Notes: a model not told the origin generated them from the letters alone. Counted from the stretch's first letter, positions 54,104 through 63,651 are shown. The stretch is 64,000 nt of DNA from Kitasatospora aureofaciens (GCA_000720845.1 JODU01000003.1:248001-312000); one strand, 5' to 3'. Program-made: numbers and translations.

Positions 54104-54123
54104 AGATGTATTAATAAATAATG
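54104..54123. promoter_or_regulatory. AT-rich promoter element upstream of the FadR-type regulator
   Basis: GATGTATTAATAAATAATGC contains TATTAATA and is extremely AT-rich for this genome. It resembles the ATTAAATATGAATTA boxes at 54984 and 63652 in composition, so autoregulation by the same protein is possible. Confidence 0.4.
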
Positions 54124-54207
54124 CGCGGCGTTACCATGGGCCCGCGTCCGTGCCCGCGGCGCCCACCACCGCGCGCCTCGCGCGCCCGATGTCAAGGAGA
54201 TGGCGGC

Positions 54208-54948
54208 ATGGCGGCCTACAGCACCCGCGGCGTGCACGGACAGGTGGTCCAGTCGCTCGGAGCGCGCATCGTGGGTGGCGCCGTCCCCGAGGGCACCACG
54301 CTCGACGTACGGGCGCTGGGGGAGGAGCTGGACGTCAGTCTGACCGTCATGCGGGAGTCGCTGAAGGTCCTCGCTGGTAAGGGGCTCGTCGACGCGCGGC
54401 AGAAGCGAGGCACCTTCGTCAGGGCGCGCAAGGACTGGAACCTGCTCGACGCCGATGTCATCCGGTGGCGCGTCGAAGGAGGCGCCGGCGAGGATCTGAT
54501 GCGGGACCTCGCCGATGTCCGGTCCATCATCGAGCCCGCCGCCGCCCACCGTGCCGCCCTGCACAGGACCGACGCCGACCTCGACGCCCTGGAGGCGGCG
54601 CTCGGCCTCATGGGGCGGGCCCGAACGGACTCGTCCGACGCGGCCGAGGCCGACGCGGCCTTCCATCGCGCGCTGCTGGTGGCAACCGGCAACGAGATGC
54701 TGGCCCGCATGGACATGCTGCTCGAACCGGGCCTGCGGGAGCGGGACCGCCTCGTCCATGCCCATGCGTCCGTCGGGGACCCCGTGCCCAGCCACCGTGC
54801 CGTCCTCGATGCCGTGCGCGACGGTGACGCCCCCCGAGCCGAACTCGCCATGCTCGATCTCCTGGCGAAGGCGGTCGAAGACCTGGACCAGGTCGCCGGG
54901 CGGGCGGCCGGCACCGGTTCACCGGGGCGGCGCGGCCCCCGTGTGTGA
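54208..54948 (+). CDS. FadR-type GntR regulator of the galactonate cluster
   Basis: 246 residues. The winged HTH (GVHGQVVQSLGARIVGGAVP; LDVSLTVMRESLKVLAGKGL) is followed by an FCD domain (DVRSIIEPAAAHRAALHRTD; AEADAAFHRALLVATGNEML), the DgoR-like arrangement. ATG 54208 follows AAGGAGATGGCGGC; upstream ATGs lack ribosome sites. It heads the aldonate cluster and the likely operators occur at its own promoter, at the operon start and at the far-end transporter. Confidence 0.9.
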   Translation: MAAYSTRGVHGQVVQSLGARIVGGAVPEGTTLDVRALGEELDVSLTVMRESLKVLAGKGLVDARQKRGTFVRARKDWNLLDADVIRWRVEGGAGEDLMRDLADVRSIIEPAAAHRAALHRTDADLDALEAALGLMGRARTDSSDAAEADAAFHRALLVATGNEMLARMDMLLEPGLRERDRLVHAHASVGDPVPSHRAVLDAVRDGDAPRAELAMLDLLAKAVEDLDQVAGRAAGTGSPGRRGPRV

Positions 54949-54983
54949 TCGGTGCCTCGCCGGGACGCCTTGGCCTCACTCGA

Positions 54984-54998
54984 TAATTCATATTTAAT
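54984..54998. promoter_or_regulatory. Shared 15-bp box before the galactonate operon
   Basis: TAATTCATATTTAAT, whose reverse complement ATTAAATATGAATTA occurs exactly at 63652-63666 before the MFS transporter. Exact 15-base agreement of an AT-only-type sequence in a GC-rich genome is unlikely by chance. Probable operator of the FadR-type regulator. Confidence 0.7.
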
Positions 54999-55067
54999 AA
55001 CTCCAGGGGGCGGTCATGGCCGCCGGCCCCGACCGTCCCGTCCGCGCCGCAGCCTCCGGAGCCGCTC

Positions 55068-55853
55068 ATGCCGTCCATGCACCCGCCGCCTTCCGGGGCC
55101 CGGCCCCGTTTCGACGGACGCGTCGCCGTGGTCACGGGCGCGGCCGGGGGAATCGGTGCGGCCGTGGCCCGACGGCTCGCCGACGAGGGGGCCCGCGTCC
55201 TCGTCGCCGACATCGACACGGCGGAGGGGGAGCGCACGGCCCGCGCCATCCGGGACGCCGGCGGGGAGGCCGTGTTCCACCGGACCGACGTGAGCGACGA
55301 AGGGTCCTGGGCCGCGGCGTTGGACGCCGTCCGCGGCGCCTACGGCCCCGTCTCCGCCCTCGTCTCCAACGCCTACGCCGTGCGCGTCGCCCCCGCCCAC
55401 GACACCACGCTCGACCAGTGGAACCAACAGCTCGGCGTCACGCTGACCGGCGCTTTCCTCGGCTTCCGTGCCTGCCTGGACGATCTGCGCGCCACCCGCG
55501 GCAGCGCCGTCCTGGTCTCCTCGGTCCACGCCCTCGTCGGACTGCCGGGCCGCCCCGCCTATGCCTCCGCCAAAGCCGGACTCACCGGACTGGCCCGCCA
55601 GTTGGCCGTCGAGTACGGGCCCGACGTACGGGTCAACGCGCTGCTGCCCGGGCCCGTGCTCACGCGCGCCTGGGACGGTATCGGCGAGGAGGACCGGCGG
55701 CGCAGCGCCGAGCAGACCGTCGCCGCGCGCCTCGGCCGTCCCGAAGAGGTCGCCGGGGCCACGGCTTTCCTCCTGAGCGAGGACGCGTCCTTCGTCACCG
55801 GGGCCTCACTGGTCGTCGACGGCGGCTGGAGCGCCTACAAGACCTCTTCCTGA
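55068..55853 (+). CDS. SDR family sugar dehydrogenase (putative)
   Basis: 261 residues. TGAAGGIGAAVARRL at about 24-38, the usual NNAG is SNAY (VSALVSNAYAVR), catalytic Ser in VSSVHALVG, Tyr/Lys in YASAKAGLTGL, and VVDGGWSAY at the end. First gene of the aldonate operon; probably oxidises an aldose to the aldonolactone. ATG 55077 is an alternative start. Confidence 0.88.
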   Translation: MPSMHPPPSGARPRFDGRVAVVTGAAGGIGAAVARRLADEGARVLVADIDTAEGERTARAIRDAGGEAVFHRTDVSDEGSWAAALDAVRGAYGPVSALVSNAYAVRVAPAHDTTLDQWNQQLGVTLTGAFLGFRACLDDLRATRGSAVLVSSVHALVGLPGRPAYASAKAGLTGLARQLAVEYGPDVRVNALLPGPVLTRAWDGIGEEDRRRSAEQTVAARLGRPEEVAGATAFLLSEDASFVTGASLVVDGGWSAYKTSS

Positions 55854-55931
55854 ACCGTGCCCGCCCCGCGGAGGACGCCCGTGTCCGGTGTCGCGACCGG
55901 CCGACGGTGCCCGGCCGCACCAAGGAGAAGC

Positions 55932-57077
55932 ATGAAGATCACCCGCGTCGAGACGTTCGCCGTGCCGCCGCGCTGGCTGCTGTGCCGTGTAGAGACGGAC
56001 GAAGGCGTCGTCGGCTGGGGCGAGCCCATGGTCGAGGGCCGTGCGGCCACCGTCCGCACCGCCGTGCGAGAGCTGTCAGAACTCCTCGTCGGACAGGATC
56101 CGATGCGCATCGAGGACCACTGGCAGACCATGACCAAGGGGTCCTTCTACCGCGGCGGTCCCGTTCTCTCCAGCGCGGTCGCCGGACTCGACCAGGCCCT
56201 GTGGGACATCGCCGGCAAGGTGTACGGCGCTCCCGTGTACCAGTTGCTCGGCGGCCCCGTGCGCGACCGGGTGCGGGCCTACACCTGGGTCGGCGGCGAC
56301 GAGCCCGGCCAGATCGCCGAGGCCGTCCGGGAGCAGGTGGAGGCGGGTTTCACCGCCGTCAAGATGAACGCCAGTGGCCGGATGAACCGGCTGGCGACCG
56401 TCCGGGACGTCGACGAGGTCGTCTCCCGTGCGGCGGCCGCCCGGGAGGCCCTGGGCGACGACCGGGACTTCGCCGTCGACTTCCACGGCCGGTTCACGGT
56501 CGCCAACGCCGCCAAGCTGCTGCCGCACCTCGCCCCGTACAACCCGCTGTTCGTCGAGGAACCCGTACTCCCCGAGTACACCCACCGGTTGCGGGACCTG
56601 ACCGCCTCGTCCCCCGTACCGCTGGCCCTCGGCGAGCGCCTCTACTCGCGCACCGACGTCCTGCCTGCCCTCACCGCCGGAGTGGCCGTCCTCCAGCCCG
56701 ACCTCTCGCACGCCGGCGGCATCTCCGAGGTCCGCCGGATCGCCGCGCTCGCCGAGACCTTCGACGTGCTCATGGCGCCGCACTGCCCGCTCGGGCCCGT
56801 CTCGCTCGCCGCCAGCCTCCAGGTCGCCTTCGGCACCCCGAACTTCCTCATCCAGGAGCAGAGCATAGGCATCCACTACAACGTGGGCGCCGGTCCGCTG
56901 GACTACCTGGTCGACACCACCCCGCTGCGGTTCCACGACGGCCACCTGCTGCGCACCACCGCCCCCGGCCTCGGCATCGAGGTGGACGAGAAGGCGGTCC
57001 GCGCCGCCGACGGCACCGCCGCGGATTGGCACAATCCGCTGTGGCGGCACACCGACGGCTCCTTCGCCGAGTGGTGA
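55932..57077 (+). CDS. dgoD: D-galactonate dehydratase
   Basis: 381 residues, enolase superfamily, matching E. coli DgoD in length and active site. The Mg ligands are D183 (DFHGRF), E209 (FVEEPVLPE) and E235 (LGERLYSR), with H185 and H284 (MAPHCPLGP) as catalytic bases. It dehydrates D-galactonate to 2-dehydro-3-deoxygalactonate. ATG 55932 follows AAGGAGAAG. Second in the operon; kinase and aldolase follow, completing the route. Confidence 0.95.
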   Translation: MKITRVETFAVPPRWLLCRVETDEGVVGWGEPMVEGRAATVRTAVRELSELLVGQDPMRIEDHWQTMTKGSFYRGGPVLSSAVAGLDQALWDIAGKVYGAPVYQLLGGPVRDRVRAYTWVGGDEPGQIAEAVREQVEAGFTAVKMNASGRMNRLATVRDVDEVVSRAAAAREALGDDRDFAVDFHGRFTVANAAKLLPHLAPYNPLFVEEPVLPEYTHRLRDLTASSPVPLALGERLYSRTDVLPALTAGVAVLQPDLSHAGGISEVRRIAALAETFDVLMAPHCPLGPVSLAASLQVAFGTPNFLIQEQSIGIHYNVGAGPLDYLVDTTPLRFHDGHLLRTTAPGLGIEVDEKAVRAADGTAADWHNPLWRHTDGSFAEW

Positions 57078-57123
57078 CCCCGCCCGGCGCCCCCGCCCGA
57101 CCCCGACCTTCCTGGACGTGACC

Positions 57124-57792
57124 ATGAACGCCCCGCAGTCCCGCGCCACCGACAGCTTCTCCGCCGTGCTGCGGCGCACCCGGCTGGCCGCCATCGTGCG
57201 CGGCCCGGATGCCGACGCCGCGCTGCGCACCGTCCTGACCCTGCTCGACGAGGGCGTGTCCCTCGTCGAGGTCTCGCTCAACACGGCCGACGCCCTCGGT
57301 GTCATCCGCCGGGCCGTCGCCGAGGCCGGCCCCACGGCCTTCGTCGGCGCGGGCACCGTGCTGACCGAGGACGACGTCGTCCGCGCCCGGGAGGCCGGCG
57401 CGAGCTGGATCGTGACCCCCGCGCTCACCGAGTCCGTGGCCGCCTCGGTCCGCGTCGGACTGCCGGTGCTGGCAGGAGCCCTCACTCCGACCGAGGCCGT
57501 CGCCGCCCGGCGTGCCGGAGCCGACGCCGTCAAGCTCTTCCCCGCTTCGGCCGGCGGCCCCGCCTACCTCAAGGCCCTCCGCGACCCCTTCCCGGACCTG
57601 CCCTTCGTACCGGTCGGCGGGGTGGACCTGACCGGCGCCGAGCAGTACCTCGCGCACGGCGCCGTCGCGGTCGGCGTCGGCTCCCCGCTGGTGGGCGACG
57701 CCGCGCGCGGCGGCGACCTGGACGCCCTGCGCGAGCGCGCCCGGCGCTTCGTCGCGCTCTGCGCCGCCGACCCCGCGCGGGGGCGGGCATGA
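57124..57792 (+). CDS. KDPG/KDPGal aldolase
   Basis: 222 residues, class I aldolase of the Eda/DgoA family. The Schiff-base Lys is in DAVKLFPASAGGP (about 137), and the catalytic Glu in LVEVSLNTADAL (about 49). It splits 2-dehydro-3-deoxy-6-phosphogalactonate to pyruvate and glyceraldehyde 3-phosphate. ATG 57124 was preferred to GTG 57118, though neither has a strong ribosome site. Overlaps the kinase start by 4 bp. Confidence 0.9.
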   Translation: MNAPQSRATDSFSAVLRRTRLAAIVRGPDADAALRTVLTLLDEGVSLVEVSLNTADALGVIRRAVAEAGPTAFVGAGTVLTEDDVVRAREAGASWIVTPALTESVAASVRVGLPVLAGALTPTEAVAARRAGADAVKLFPASAGGPAYLKALRDPFPDLPFVPVGGVDLTGAEQYLAHGAVAVGVGSPLVGDAARGGDLDALRERARRFVALCAADPARGRA

Positions 57793-58778
57793 GCACCGGC
57801 CCCGACACCGGGCAGGTCGCCGCGGACGTCCTCACGTTCGGCGAGACCATGCTCGCCGCGCAACTGCCCGGACCGCTCGCGATCGGCGCCGAGGCCCGCA
57901 CCACCATCGCCGGTGCCGAGTCCAACGTGGCCATCGGCCTGGCCCGCCTGGGCCACCGGGCCGCCTGGGCCGGCCTGGTCGGCGACGACGAACCCGGCCG
58001 GCTGATCCTGCGCACACTGCGCGGCGAAGGCGTCGACACCTCCCACGCCGGCGTCCGCCCCGAGGCGCCCACCGGCGGCATGCTCCGTGAGCGACGCGTG
58101 GCCGACCTGGTCCGCGTCCACTACTGGCGCCGCCACTCCGCCGCCTCCCTGCTCACCCCGGTCGACCTCGTGCCCGCCCTGGACGCCGGCGCCCGCGTCC
58201 TGCACCTGACCGGCATCACCTGCGCACTCGGCCCCGGCCCGCTGGAGGCGGTGCGCGAGGCCGCCGCCCACGCGCACGACCGCGGCCGGACCGTCGTCCT
58301 GGACGTCAACCACCGGCAGCGCCTGTGGACGGCCGAGGACGCGGGCAAGGCACTGCTGCCCCTGCTGGACCACGTCACCGTCCTGATCGCCTCCGACGAC
58401 GAACTCCCCGTGGTCACCGGTGCCTTCGCCGAGCAGCCGCAGGGGGAGGAGGCCGCCGTCGACGCGCTGTTGGCGGCCGGGGTCAGGGAAGTGGTCGTCA
58501 AACGCGGGGGCGAGGGAGCCGCCCTCCGGGACCGCGACGGCTCCCGGCACACGGTCCCCGCCCTGCGGGTGCCCGTACGGGACACGGTGGGAGCGGGCGA
58601 CGCGTTCTGCGCCGGCTACCTCTCGGGACTCCTCGACGGACTGCCCCCGAACGGACGCCTGGACCGCGCCAACACCCTCGGCGCGTTCGCCGTCGCCTCG
58701 GACGGCGACTGGGAGGGCCTGCCCCGCCGGGACGAACTGGGGCTGCTCTCCGCCGCCCCGGGCACCACGATCCGCTGA
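57789..58778 (+). CDS. PfkB family sugar kinase (2-keto-3-deoxy-aldonate kinase)
   Basis: 329 residues. N-terminal DVLTFGETMLAAQLPG and ESNVAIGLARLGHRA, C-terminal signature RDTVGAGDAFCAGYLSG with catalytic Asp (about 263-279). The FGETM start is typical of KDG kinases. It supplies the phosphorylated substrate for the aldolase with whose gene it overlaps (ATGA). E. coli uses an unrelated kinase (DgoK), so this is a non-orthologous replacement. Confidence 0.93.
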   Translation: MSTGPDTGQVAADVLTFGETMLAAQLPGPLAIGAEARTTIAGAESNVAIGLARLGHRAAWAGLVGDDEPGRLILRTLRGEGVDTSHAGVRPEAPTGGMLRERRVADLVRVHYWRRHSAASLLTPVDLVPALDAGARVLHLTGITCALGPGPLEAVREAAAHAHDRGRTVVLDVNHRQRLWTAEDAGKALLPLLDHVTVLIASDDELPVVTGAFAEQPQGEEAAVDALLAAGVREVVVKRGGEGAALRDRDGSRHTVPALRVPVRDTVGAGDAFCAGYLSGLLDGLPPNGRLDRANTLGAFAVASDGDWEGLPRRDELGLLSAAPGTTIR

Positions 58779-58808
58779 CCCGTCCACGACCACCGGGAGC
58801 GCCCCACC

Positions 58809-59681
58809 ATGACCGATCTGTCGCCTCTGGGCGCACCGGACCGCCTGGAACTCGGCGAGGGCATCCGCTGGGCCGACGGCCGGCTCGTCTGCGTCGACAT
58901 CCTCACCGGCCGCCTGCTCACCGCGGACGGCGAGGGCACCGCCGGGCTGCGGACCCTCGCCCGTCTGGACGTACCGCTCGGCGCGGTGGCCCCCGTCGCC
59001 GGTCGGCCCGGCACCTGGATCGCGGCCGCCGGCACCGGCATCTGCCTGCTCACCCCCGGCACGGACCCCGAGTGGCTGGCCGACCCCGAGCGGGCCGCGC
59101 CGACCGCGATGCGGATGAACGACGGCTGCGCCGACCCGCACGGCCGCTTCTGGGCCGGGAGCATGGCCTACGACGGGACACCGGACGCCGGCTCCCTGTA
59201 CCGGACCGGCCCCGACGGCACGGTCACCAGGGTCCTCAGGGGCGTCACCGTTCCCAACGGCCCTGCCTTCGACCGGGACGGCACCACCATGTACCTCGCC
59301 GACAGCGCGCGTGGTCTCGTACGGCGCCACTTTGTGGACCCGCGGGACGGCGGCCTCGGCGAGGGCGAGGAGTTCGCCCGGATCACCGAGGGCAGCCCCG
59401 ACGGCATGACCGTGGACGCCGAGGGTGCCCTGTGGACGGCGGTCTGGGGCGCGGGCGAGGTCCGCCGCTACCTGCCCGACGGCACCCTGGCGACGGTACT
59501 GGGCCTGCCGGTGACCCAGCCCGCAGGCGTCTGCCTCGGCGGCGCGGACGGACGCACCCTCTACGTCACGACTGCCCGGGTGGGACTGGCCGCCCCGGGA
59601 CCGCTCGACGGGGCGGTGTTCCGCGCCCGGGTGGAGGTGCCCGGCCTGCCGACGGCCGGCTACCGCTCCAGGGCGACCTGA
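58809..59681 (+). CDS. SMP-30/gluconolactonase family lactonase
   Basis: 290 residues, six-bladed propeller. Metal-site segments are ELGEGIRWADGRLVCVDILT (Glu near residue 18), RMNDGCADPHGRFWAG, and SPDGMTVDAEGALWTAV. It hydrolyses the aldonolactone produced by the dehydrogenases to the acid that DgoD dehydrates. Last plus-strand gene of the operon, followed by a very strong hairpin. Confidence 0.92.
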   Translation: MTDLSPLGAPDRLELGEGIRWADGRLVCVDILTGRLLTADGEGTAGLRTLARLDVPLGAVAPVAGRPGTWIAAAGTGICLLTPGTDPEWLADPERAAPTAMRMNDGCADPHGRFWAGSMAYDGTPDAGSLYRTGPDGTVTRVLRGVTVPNGPAFDRDGTTMYLADSARGLVRRHFVDPRDGGLGEGEEFARITEGSPDGMTVDAEGALWTAVWGAGEVRRYLPDGTLATVLGLPVTQPAGVCLGGADGRTLYVTTARVGLAAPGPLDGAVFRARVEVPGLPTAGYRSRAT

Positions 59682-59689
59682 CCGCCGTA

Positions 59690-59754
59690 CGCCCCAAACG
59701 CCTGTGCCCGGCACCTCGGGTCCGCCGAGGTGCCGGGCACAGGCGTTTGGGGCG
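59690..59754. terminator. Perfect 30-bp hairpin terminator
   Basis: Left arm 59690-59719 (CGCCCCAAACGCCTGTGCCC and on) pairs base for base with 59725-59754 (ending GGCGTTTGGGGCG). The loop is 5 bases (GTCCG). It lies between convergent genes ending at 59681 and 59759 and should stop transcription in both directions. Confidence 0.9.
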
Positions 59755-59758
59755 GGCG

Positions 59759-61033
59759 TCAGCCGGGCAGCACCGCCACCGCTCCCAGAACGTCCCTCCC
59801 GCAGCACACCTCCACCCGCGCAGCGCCCGGACCGGCCGGCAACCGGGTGTCGAGGACCAGGGGCGTACCCGCCCCGCACGCACCGACGGGCAGCCGCCGC
59901 AGCACCCGGCCGGCCGTGTCCCGCACCAGCAGGGCCGCCGGGCCGCCGCCCGACGGCACGCACACGCCGGTCACCTTCCCCTCGGCGTACGTGAGCGGCT
60001 CGCCCCACCAGGCGTGCGCGCCGACCGAGGTCACCGCGCCGAGCCGGGGACCGAGCGACACGGTGCCGTCCAGCGCGGTGGTGTCGCCGGGCGCCAGTTC
60101 GCGGTACGGACCGAGCGCCTCGCACTCCACGATCCGGTGGCGCGGACGCAGGCCGCCCAAGTGCTCCAGCGGCGCGTCCAGGGGGTGTTCCATCCACACC
60201 TCGGCCCGCGAGCCGTCGTCCGTGTAAGCGGCGAAGGGGTCGACGGGGAAGCGGTAGGTCCAGGTGCCGGCCGGGCCGACGTGGGCGATCCACCCGGCCG
60301 CGTCGGGGAAGCCGACCTTGCCGACCACGTCCTGCGCCGGGACGTGCAGGACGTCGCCGTGTCGCTCGACCCGCGGCCGGCCGGTGCCCGCGACCAGGTC
60401 CACGGTGGCCGGCGCGCCCGACCCGGACGTCCCCAGCCACACCCCGTCTCCCGGCCGGTCGGCCGGACACCCCGGCAACTGGGTCACGTTCCACAGCGCC
60501 CACCGGACGGTCCGTGCCGAGACGTTGTGGGCGCTGAGCCGCAGCGCGAAGTCGCACCGGCCGGACGCGAGAGTGATCCGGCGGGTCAGGCGGAGCCCGG
60601 TGCGCGGATCGTCGCCGCTGGTGAGCGTGATGTCGGCGCGCGAGCCGTCGTCGGCGACGTCCACCTCGCAGGCGTACGCCCCCGAGTCCAGGACGGGGTC
60701 CGGTGGGCCCGCCCACTCCCCGGGCCCCGACCAGCCCTGCGGGGCGGGCCAGGTCTTGTCGCCGCCCCAGTTGTGCCAGGCGGACATCGGGCCGTCGTGG
60801 GGGCCGACGGCACGCGGGTCACGGGCGTTGAGCGCGTCGTCCAGGAGTTCCGGGTCCCGGTGCAGGAACTCGCGGCCGTCCAGGACCGCCGACAGGAGGC
60901 GGCCGCCCAGCGCGGGGGCGATCAGCAGGCGGACCAGGCCGTTGTCCACCTCCACGATCTCGTGTCCGGCGCGCGCCCGCCGGACGGCGCTGACCCGGCC
61001 CTGGCGATCTCGGTGGGCGGGTGTACTGCTCAC
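59759..61033 (-). CDS. Putative DUF4380-type sugar-mutarotase-fold protein
   Basis: 424 residues, beta-rich. NGLVRLLIAPALGGRLLSAV (about 30-49) resembles the start of aldose-epimerase-like domains, AWHNWGGDKTWPAPQGWSGP is the most conserved-looking stretch, and a second all-beta domain ends the protein. I recognise a DUF4380-like pattern with moderate certainty. It is the last gene of the minus-strand part of the aldonate cluster, so it may act on the same sugar, but no catalytic residues can be named. Confidence 0.65.
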   Translation of the reverse strand: MSSTPAHRDRQGRVSAVRRARAGHEIVEVDNGLVRLLIAPALGGRLLSAVLDGREFLHRDPELLDDALNARDPRAVGPHDGPMSAWHNWGGDKTWPAPQGWSGPGEWAGPPDPVLDSGAYACEVDVADDGSRADITLTSGDDPRTGLRLTRRITLASGRCDFALRLSAHNVSARTVRWALWNVTQLPGCPADRPGDGVWLGTSGSGAPATVDLVAGTGRPRVERHGDVLHVPAQDVVGKVGFPDAAGWIAHVGPAGTWTYRFPVDPFAAYTDDGSRAEVWMEHPLDAPLEHLGGLRPRHRIVECEALGPYRELAPGDTTALDGTVSLGPRLGAVTSVGAHAWWGEPLTYAEGKVTGVCVPSGGGPAALLVRDTAGRVLRRLPVGACGAGTPLVLDTRLPAGPGAARVEVCCGRDVLGAVAVLPG

Positions 61034-61123
61034 GGAGGTGCTCCTCGGAGAACGGGCCCGGACGGCAGTGGAGTCACCGCCGTCCGGGCCGCGCGGTGGG
61101 AAAGGATGCCGCGGCGCGTGCGG

Positions 61124-62191
61124 TCAGTCCTCGAAGACGAGGCAGACCTTGCCGGCGGCGCGACCGGCCGCCGCCTCGTAGGCGCGCTCTGCCCCGGTGA
61201 GCGGGAAGCGGTCGCTGACCAGCCGCTCGGGGTGCAGTTCCTGCCGGGCGAGCAGTTCGGCCAGCCGGGTCATGCCCTGCACGGAGGTGACCCAGGAACC
61301 GGAGATCAGCACCTGCTTGTGGAGGACGTCGTCCGAGACGTCGAGAGTCATCTGCCCGCCCTCGCCGACGAGCGCGAGCCGGCCGCGCACCCGCAGCGCC
61401 TTGAGGGCGAGGGAGCGGGCCGCGGGGTGACCGGAGCAGTCCACGGCCGCCTCGACACCGGTGCCACCGGTCAGCTCCAGCACCCGCTCCAGCGGCTCGG
61501 CGGAGGAGTCGAGCACCTCGTCGAACAGCCCGAGCGAGCGGGCCCACTCCATCCGTTCGGGGACGACCTCGGCGCCGTACACGGTGCGTACGCCGAAGGC
61601 CCGGGCGACCATGGCGGCCGCGGCGCCGACCGGGCCGAGCCCGGTGACCAGCAGTCGGTCCGCCCCGCTCAGCGCGATCCGGGAGAGCGCCTCGTAGACC
61701 GTGCCGATGCCGCAGGCGATGAAGGCGCCGTCGACGTAGGTGAGCGGCTCGGGCAGCGGGACGCAGGTGTTCTCCTCGGCGAGGAGGTACGGGGCATGGC
61801 CACCGTCGCGCTGCCAGCCGTAGGCGGCGCGGGCCTTCGATGTGCAGCCGATGAAGTAGCCGCGTGCGCACTCGTCGCACTGGCCGCAGCCGGAGATGTG
61901 GTAGACCGCGACCCGGTCGCCGGGCTGGAGCCGTTTGCAGCCGGGGCCCACCTCGACGACCTCGCCGGCCGGTTCGTGCCCGGCCACCACGTCGTCGTAG
62001 CGGGCGCCGCCCTCACCGATGTGGCCGTTGTAGATGTAGTGGATGTCGCTGCCGCAGATCCCGGACGCGCGCGTACGCAGGACGACCTGGCCGTGGCCGG
62101 CCCGGGGCCGGGGCGTCTCGCGCAGGTCGACGGTGCCGTCCCCCGGCAGGAAGGCGCCGGTCATCGTGGCGGTGCTGGAGGCTGTGCTCAT
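61124..62191 (-). CDS. Zinc-dependent medium-chain polyol/sugar dehydrogenase
   Basis: 355 residues. Catalytic Zn ligands C46 (GICGSDIH), H71/E72 (GHEPAGEV), structural Zn cysteines C102, C105, C108 and C116 (CGQCDECARGYFIGC), and Rossmann motif GLGPVGAAAAMVARA. Related to sorbitol, galactitol and threonine dehydrogenases. ATG 62191. In this cluster it oxidises the imported polyol or sugar. Confidence 0.93.
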   Translation of the reverse strand: MSTASSTATMTGAFLPGDGTVDLRETPRPRAGHGQVVLRTRASGICGSDIHYIYNGHIGEGGARYDDVVAGHEPAGEVVEVGPGCKRLQPGDRVAVYHISGCGQCDECARGYFIGCTSKARAAYGWQRDGGHAPYLLAEENTCVPLPEPLTYVDGAFIACGIGTVYEALSRIALSGADRLLVTGLGPVGAAAAMVARAFGVRTVYGAEVVPERMEWARSLGLFDEVLDSSAEPLERVLELTGGTGVEAAVDCSGHPAARSLALKALRVRGRLALVGEGGQMTLDVSDDVLHKQVLISGSWVTSVQGMTRLAELLARQELHPERLVSDRFPLTGAERAYEAAAGRAAGKVCLVFED

Positions 62192-62243
62192 GTCGTTCCT
62201 CGTTGCTTCGGGTACGGAGTGTCGGGGGAGGGGGCGCGGCCGG

Positions 62244-63590
62244 TCAGGACGCCTGGAGGTCCTTCGGCGCGAGGGAGACCGCCGGCGCGGGGCCACCGGT
62301 GCGGCGCGACCCGGGGTCCTCGGGCACGTCCAGGTAGCGCCAGGTGAGCAGGGCGCCCGCCAGGTACATGCAGATGTAGACGATGACGACGCCGGTGTGG
62401 CCCACGAGGGGGTCGACGACGGAGTACGTCAGGGGCCCGACGAAGGTGGACAGTCCGGCGGCGAGGCTGTAGATGCCCATGGCGTTGCCCTTGTCCTCCT
62501 CGGGTACCAGGGACGGGAGCAGCGCGGACAGCGGGATGTACCCGGCGAGCATGATGCCGTAGACGACCGTGGCCAGCAGGGCGACGGCGTAGTTGCCGGG
62601 GGCGAGCTGGGGCACCCAGTAGACGAGCGCCACGCCGAGCGCGCAGCCGACGCCGCCGGCCCAGGCGATGGTGGAGCGCCAGCCCAGCCGGTCGCTGATC
62701 CGGCCGAAGAACGGGTCGGCGAGGATGCCGATGACGCCCATGAAGGTGACCAGGGCCAGGTACTTCGATTCGCTGATGCCGATGTCGTCGGTGAAGAACG
62801 ACGGCAGGAAGACGAAGAACCCGAAGTACGGCGTCGTGTTGATCATCCGGACCACCGCGGCGATCCCGATGCGCGGATGGCGCTTGAGGACACTGACTCC
62901 GCGCAGCAGTTCCGACCGGAAGGAGAAGTCCGGTGCCGTGGTGTCGACCATCGGCCGGGTGCCGCGGGCTTCCTTGACGGCGAAGGAGCCGATCGCCGCG
63001 CCCACCGCGACCAGCCCCAGGGACAGCCAGAAGGTGGAATAGGCCCCGACCAGGGGGATGCTGACGGCGGCGATGGCGGAGCCGATGGTGGGCAGCCCCG
63101 CGCTGTAGGCGAACCAGAACCAGCCGGCGGCGGAACCGCGCAGTTCCCTGCGGGCGGTGAGCTGGATCCACAGCAGGAACGCGTAGGCGAACAGCGGATA
63201 GGCGATGCCGCGCAGGCCGTAGAAGACGTAGACGAGTACCTGGTTCTCGCTGGGGAGGGCCAGGGTGAGGAAGAGGACCTCGAAGACGATCCAGAGCACC
63301 GCGCCGATCCGCATGACACGGCGCGGTCCCCATACGTTGGACAGGGCGCCGGAGAGCCAGGAGCCGAGGGCGACGAAGGCGCCGTAGACGCTGATGACGA
63401 GACCCGCGCCGGAGGAGGTGAAGCCGCTGTCGCGGAGGTACGGCTCCAGGTAGTTGGACTCCACGCCGTCACCGATCATGAAGATCAGGACCGCGACATA
63501 TCCCCACATCAGGGGGCGGGGGATGCCTATGCGCTCCACCCAGGGCAGCGCGCTGCGCGACACCGTCGGCGCGCCGGGGGCTGTGCTCAT
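62244..63590 (-). CDS. MFS transporter, polyol permease (RbtT/CsbX-like)
   Basis: 448 residues, 12 predicted membrane segments. The N-terminal RIGIPRPLMWGYVAVLIFMI, then GDGVESNYLEPYL, is the signature start of the ribitol/arabitol permease family, and GPRRVMRIG is the A-type loop. ATG 63590 follows AGGAAGGAACTTCG; the longer frame to 63680 runs through the operator. First gene of the minus-strand arm with the dehydrogenase and the DUF4380-like protein. Confidence 0.92.
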   Translation of the reverse strand: MSTAPGAPTVSRSALPWVERIGIPRPLMWGYVAVLIFMIGDGVESNYLEPYLRDSGFTSSGAGLVISVYGAFVALGSWLSGALSNVWGPRRVMRIGAVLWIVFEVLFLTLALPSENQVLVYVFYGLRGIAYPLFAYAFLLWIQLTARRELRGSAAGWFWFAYSAGLPTIGSAIAAVSIPLVGAYSTFWLSLGLVAVGAAIGSFAVKEARGTRPMVDTTAPDFSFRSELLRGVSVLKRHPRIGIAAVVRMINTTPYFGFFVFLPSFFTDDIGISESKYLALVTFMGVIGILADPFFGRISDRLGWRSTIAWAGGVGCALGVALVYWVPQLAPGNYAVALLATVVYGIMLAGYIPLSALLPSLVPEEDKGNAMGIYSLAAGLSTFVGPLTYSVVDPLVGHTGVVIVYICMYLAGALLTWRYLDVPEDPGSRRTGGPAPAVSLAPKDLQAS

Positions 63591-63651
63591 CGAAGTTCCT
63601 TCCTGGGCCCGGGGCAGGCCGGGGACGTAGCCGGAAGCGGCAAGCGCAGCC

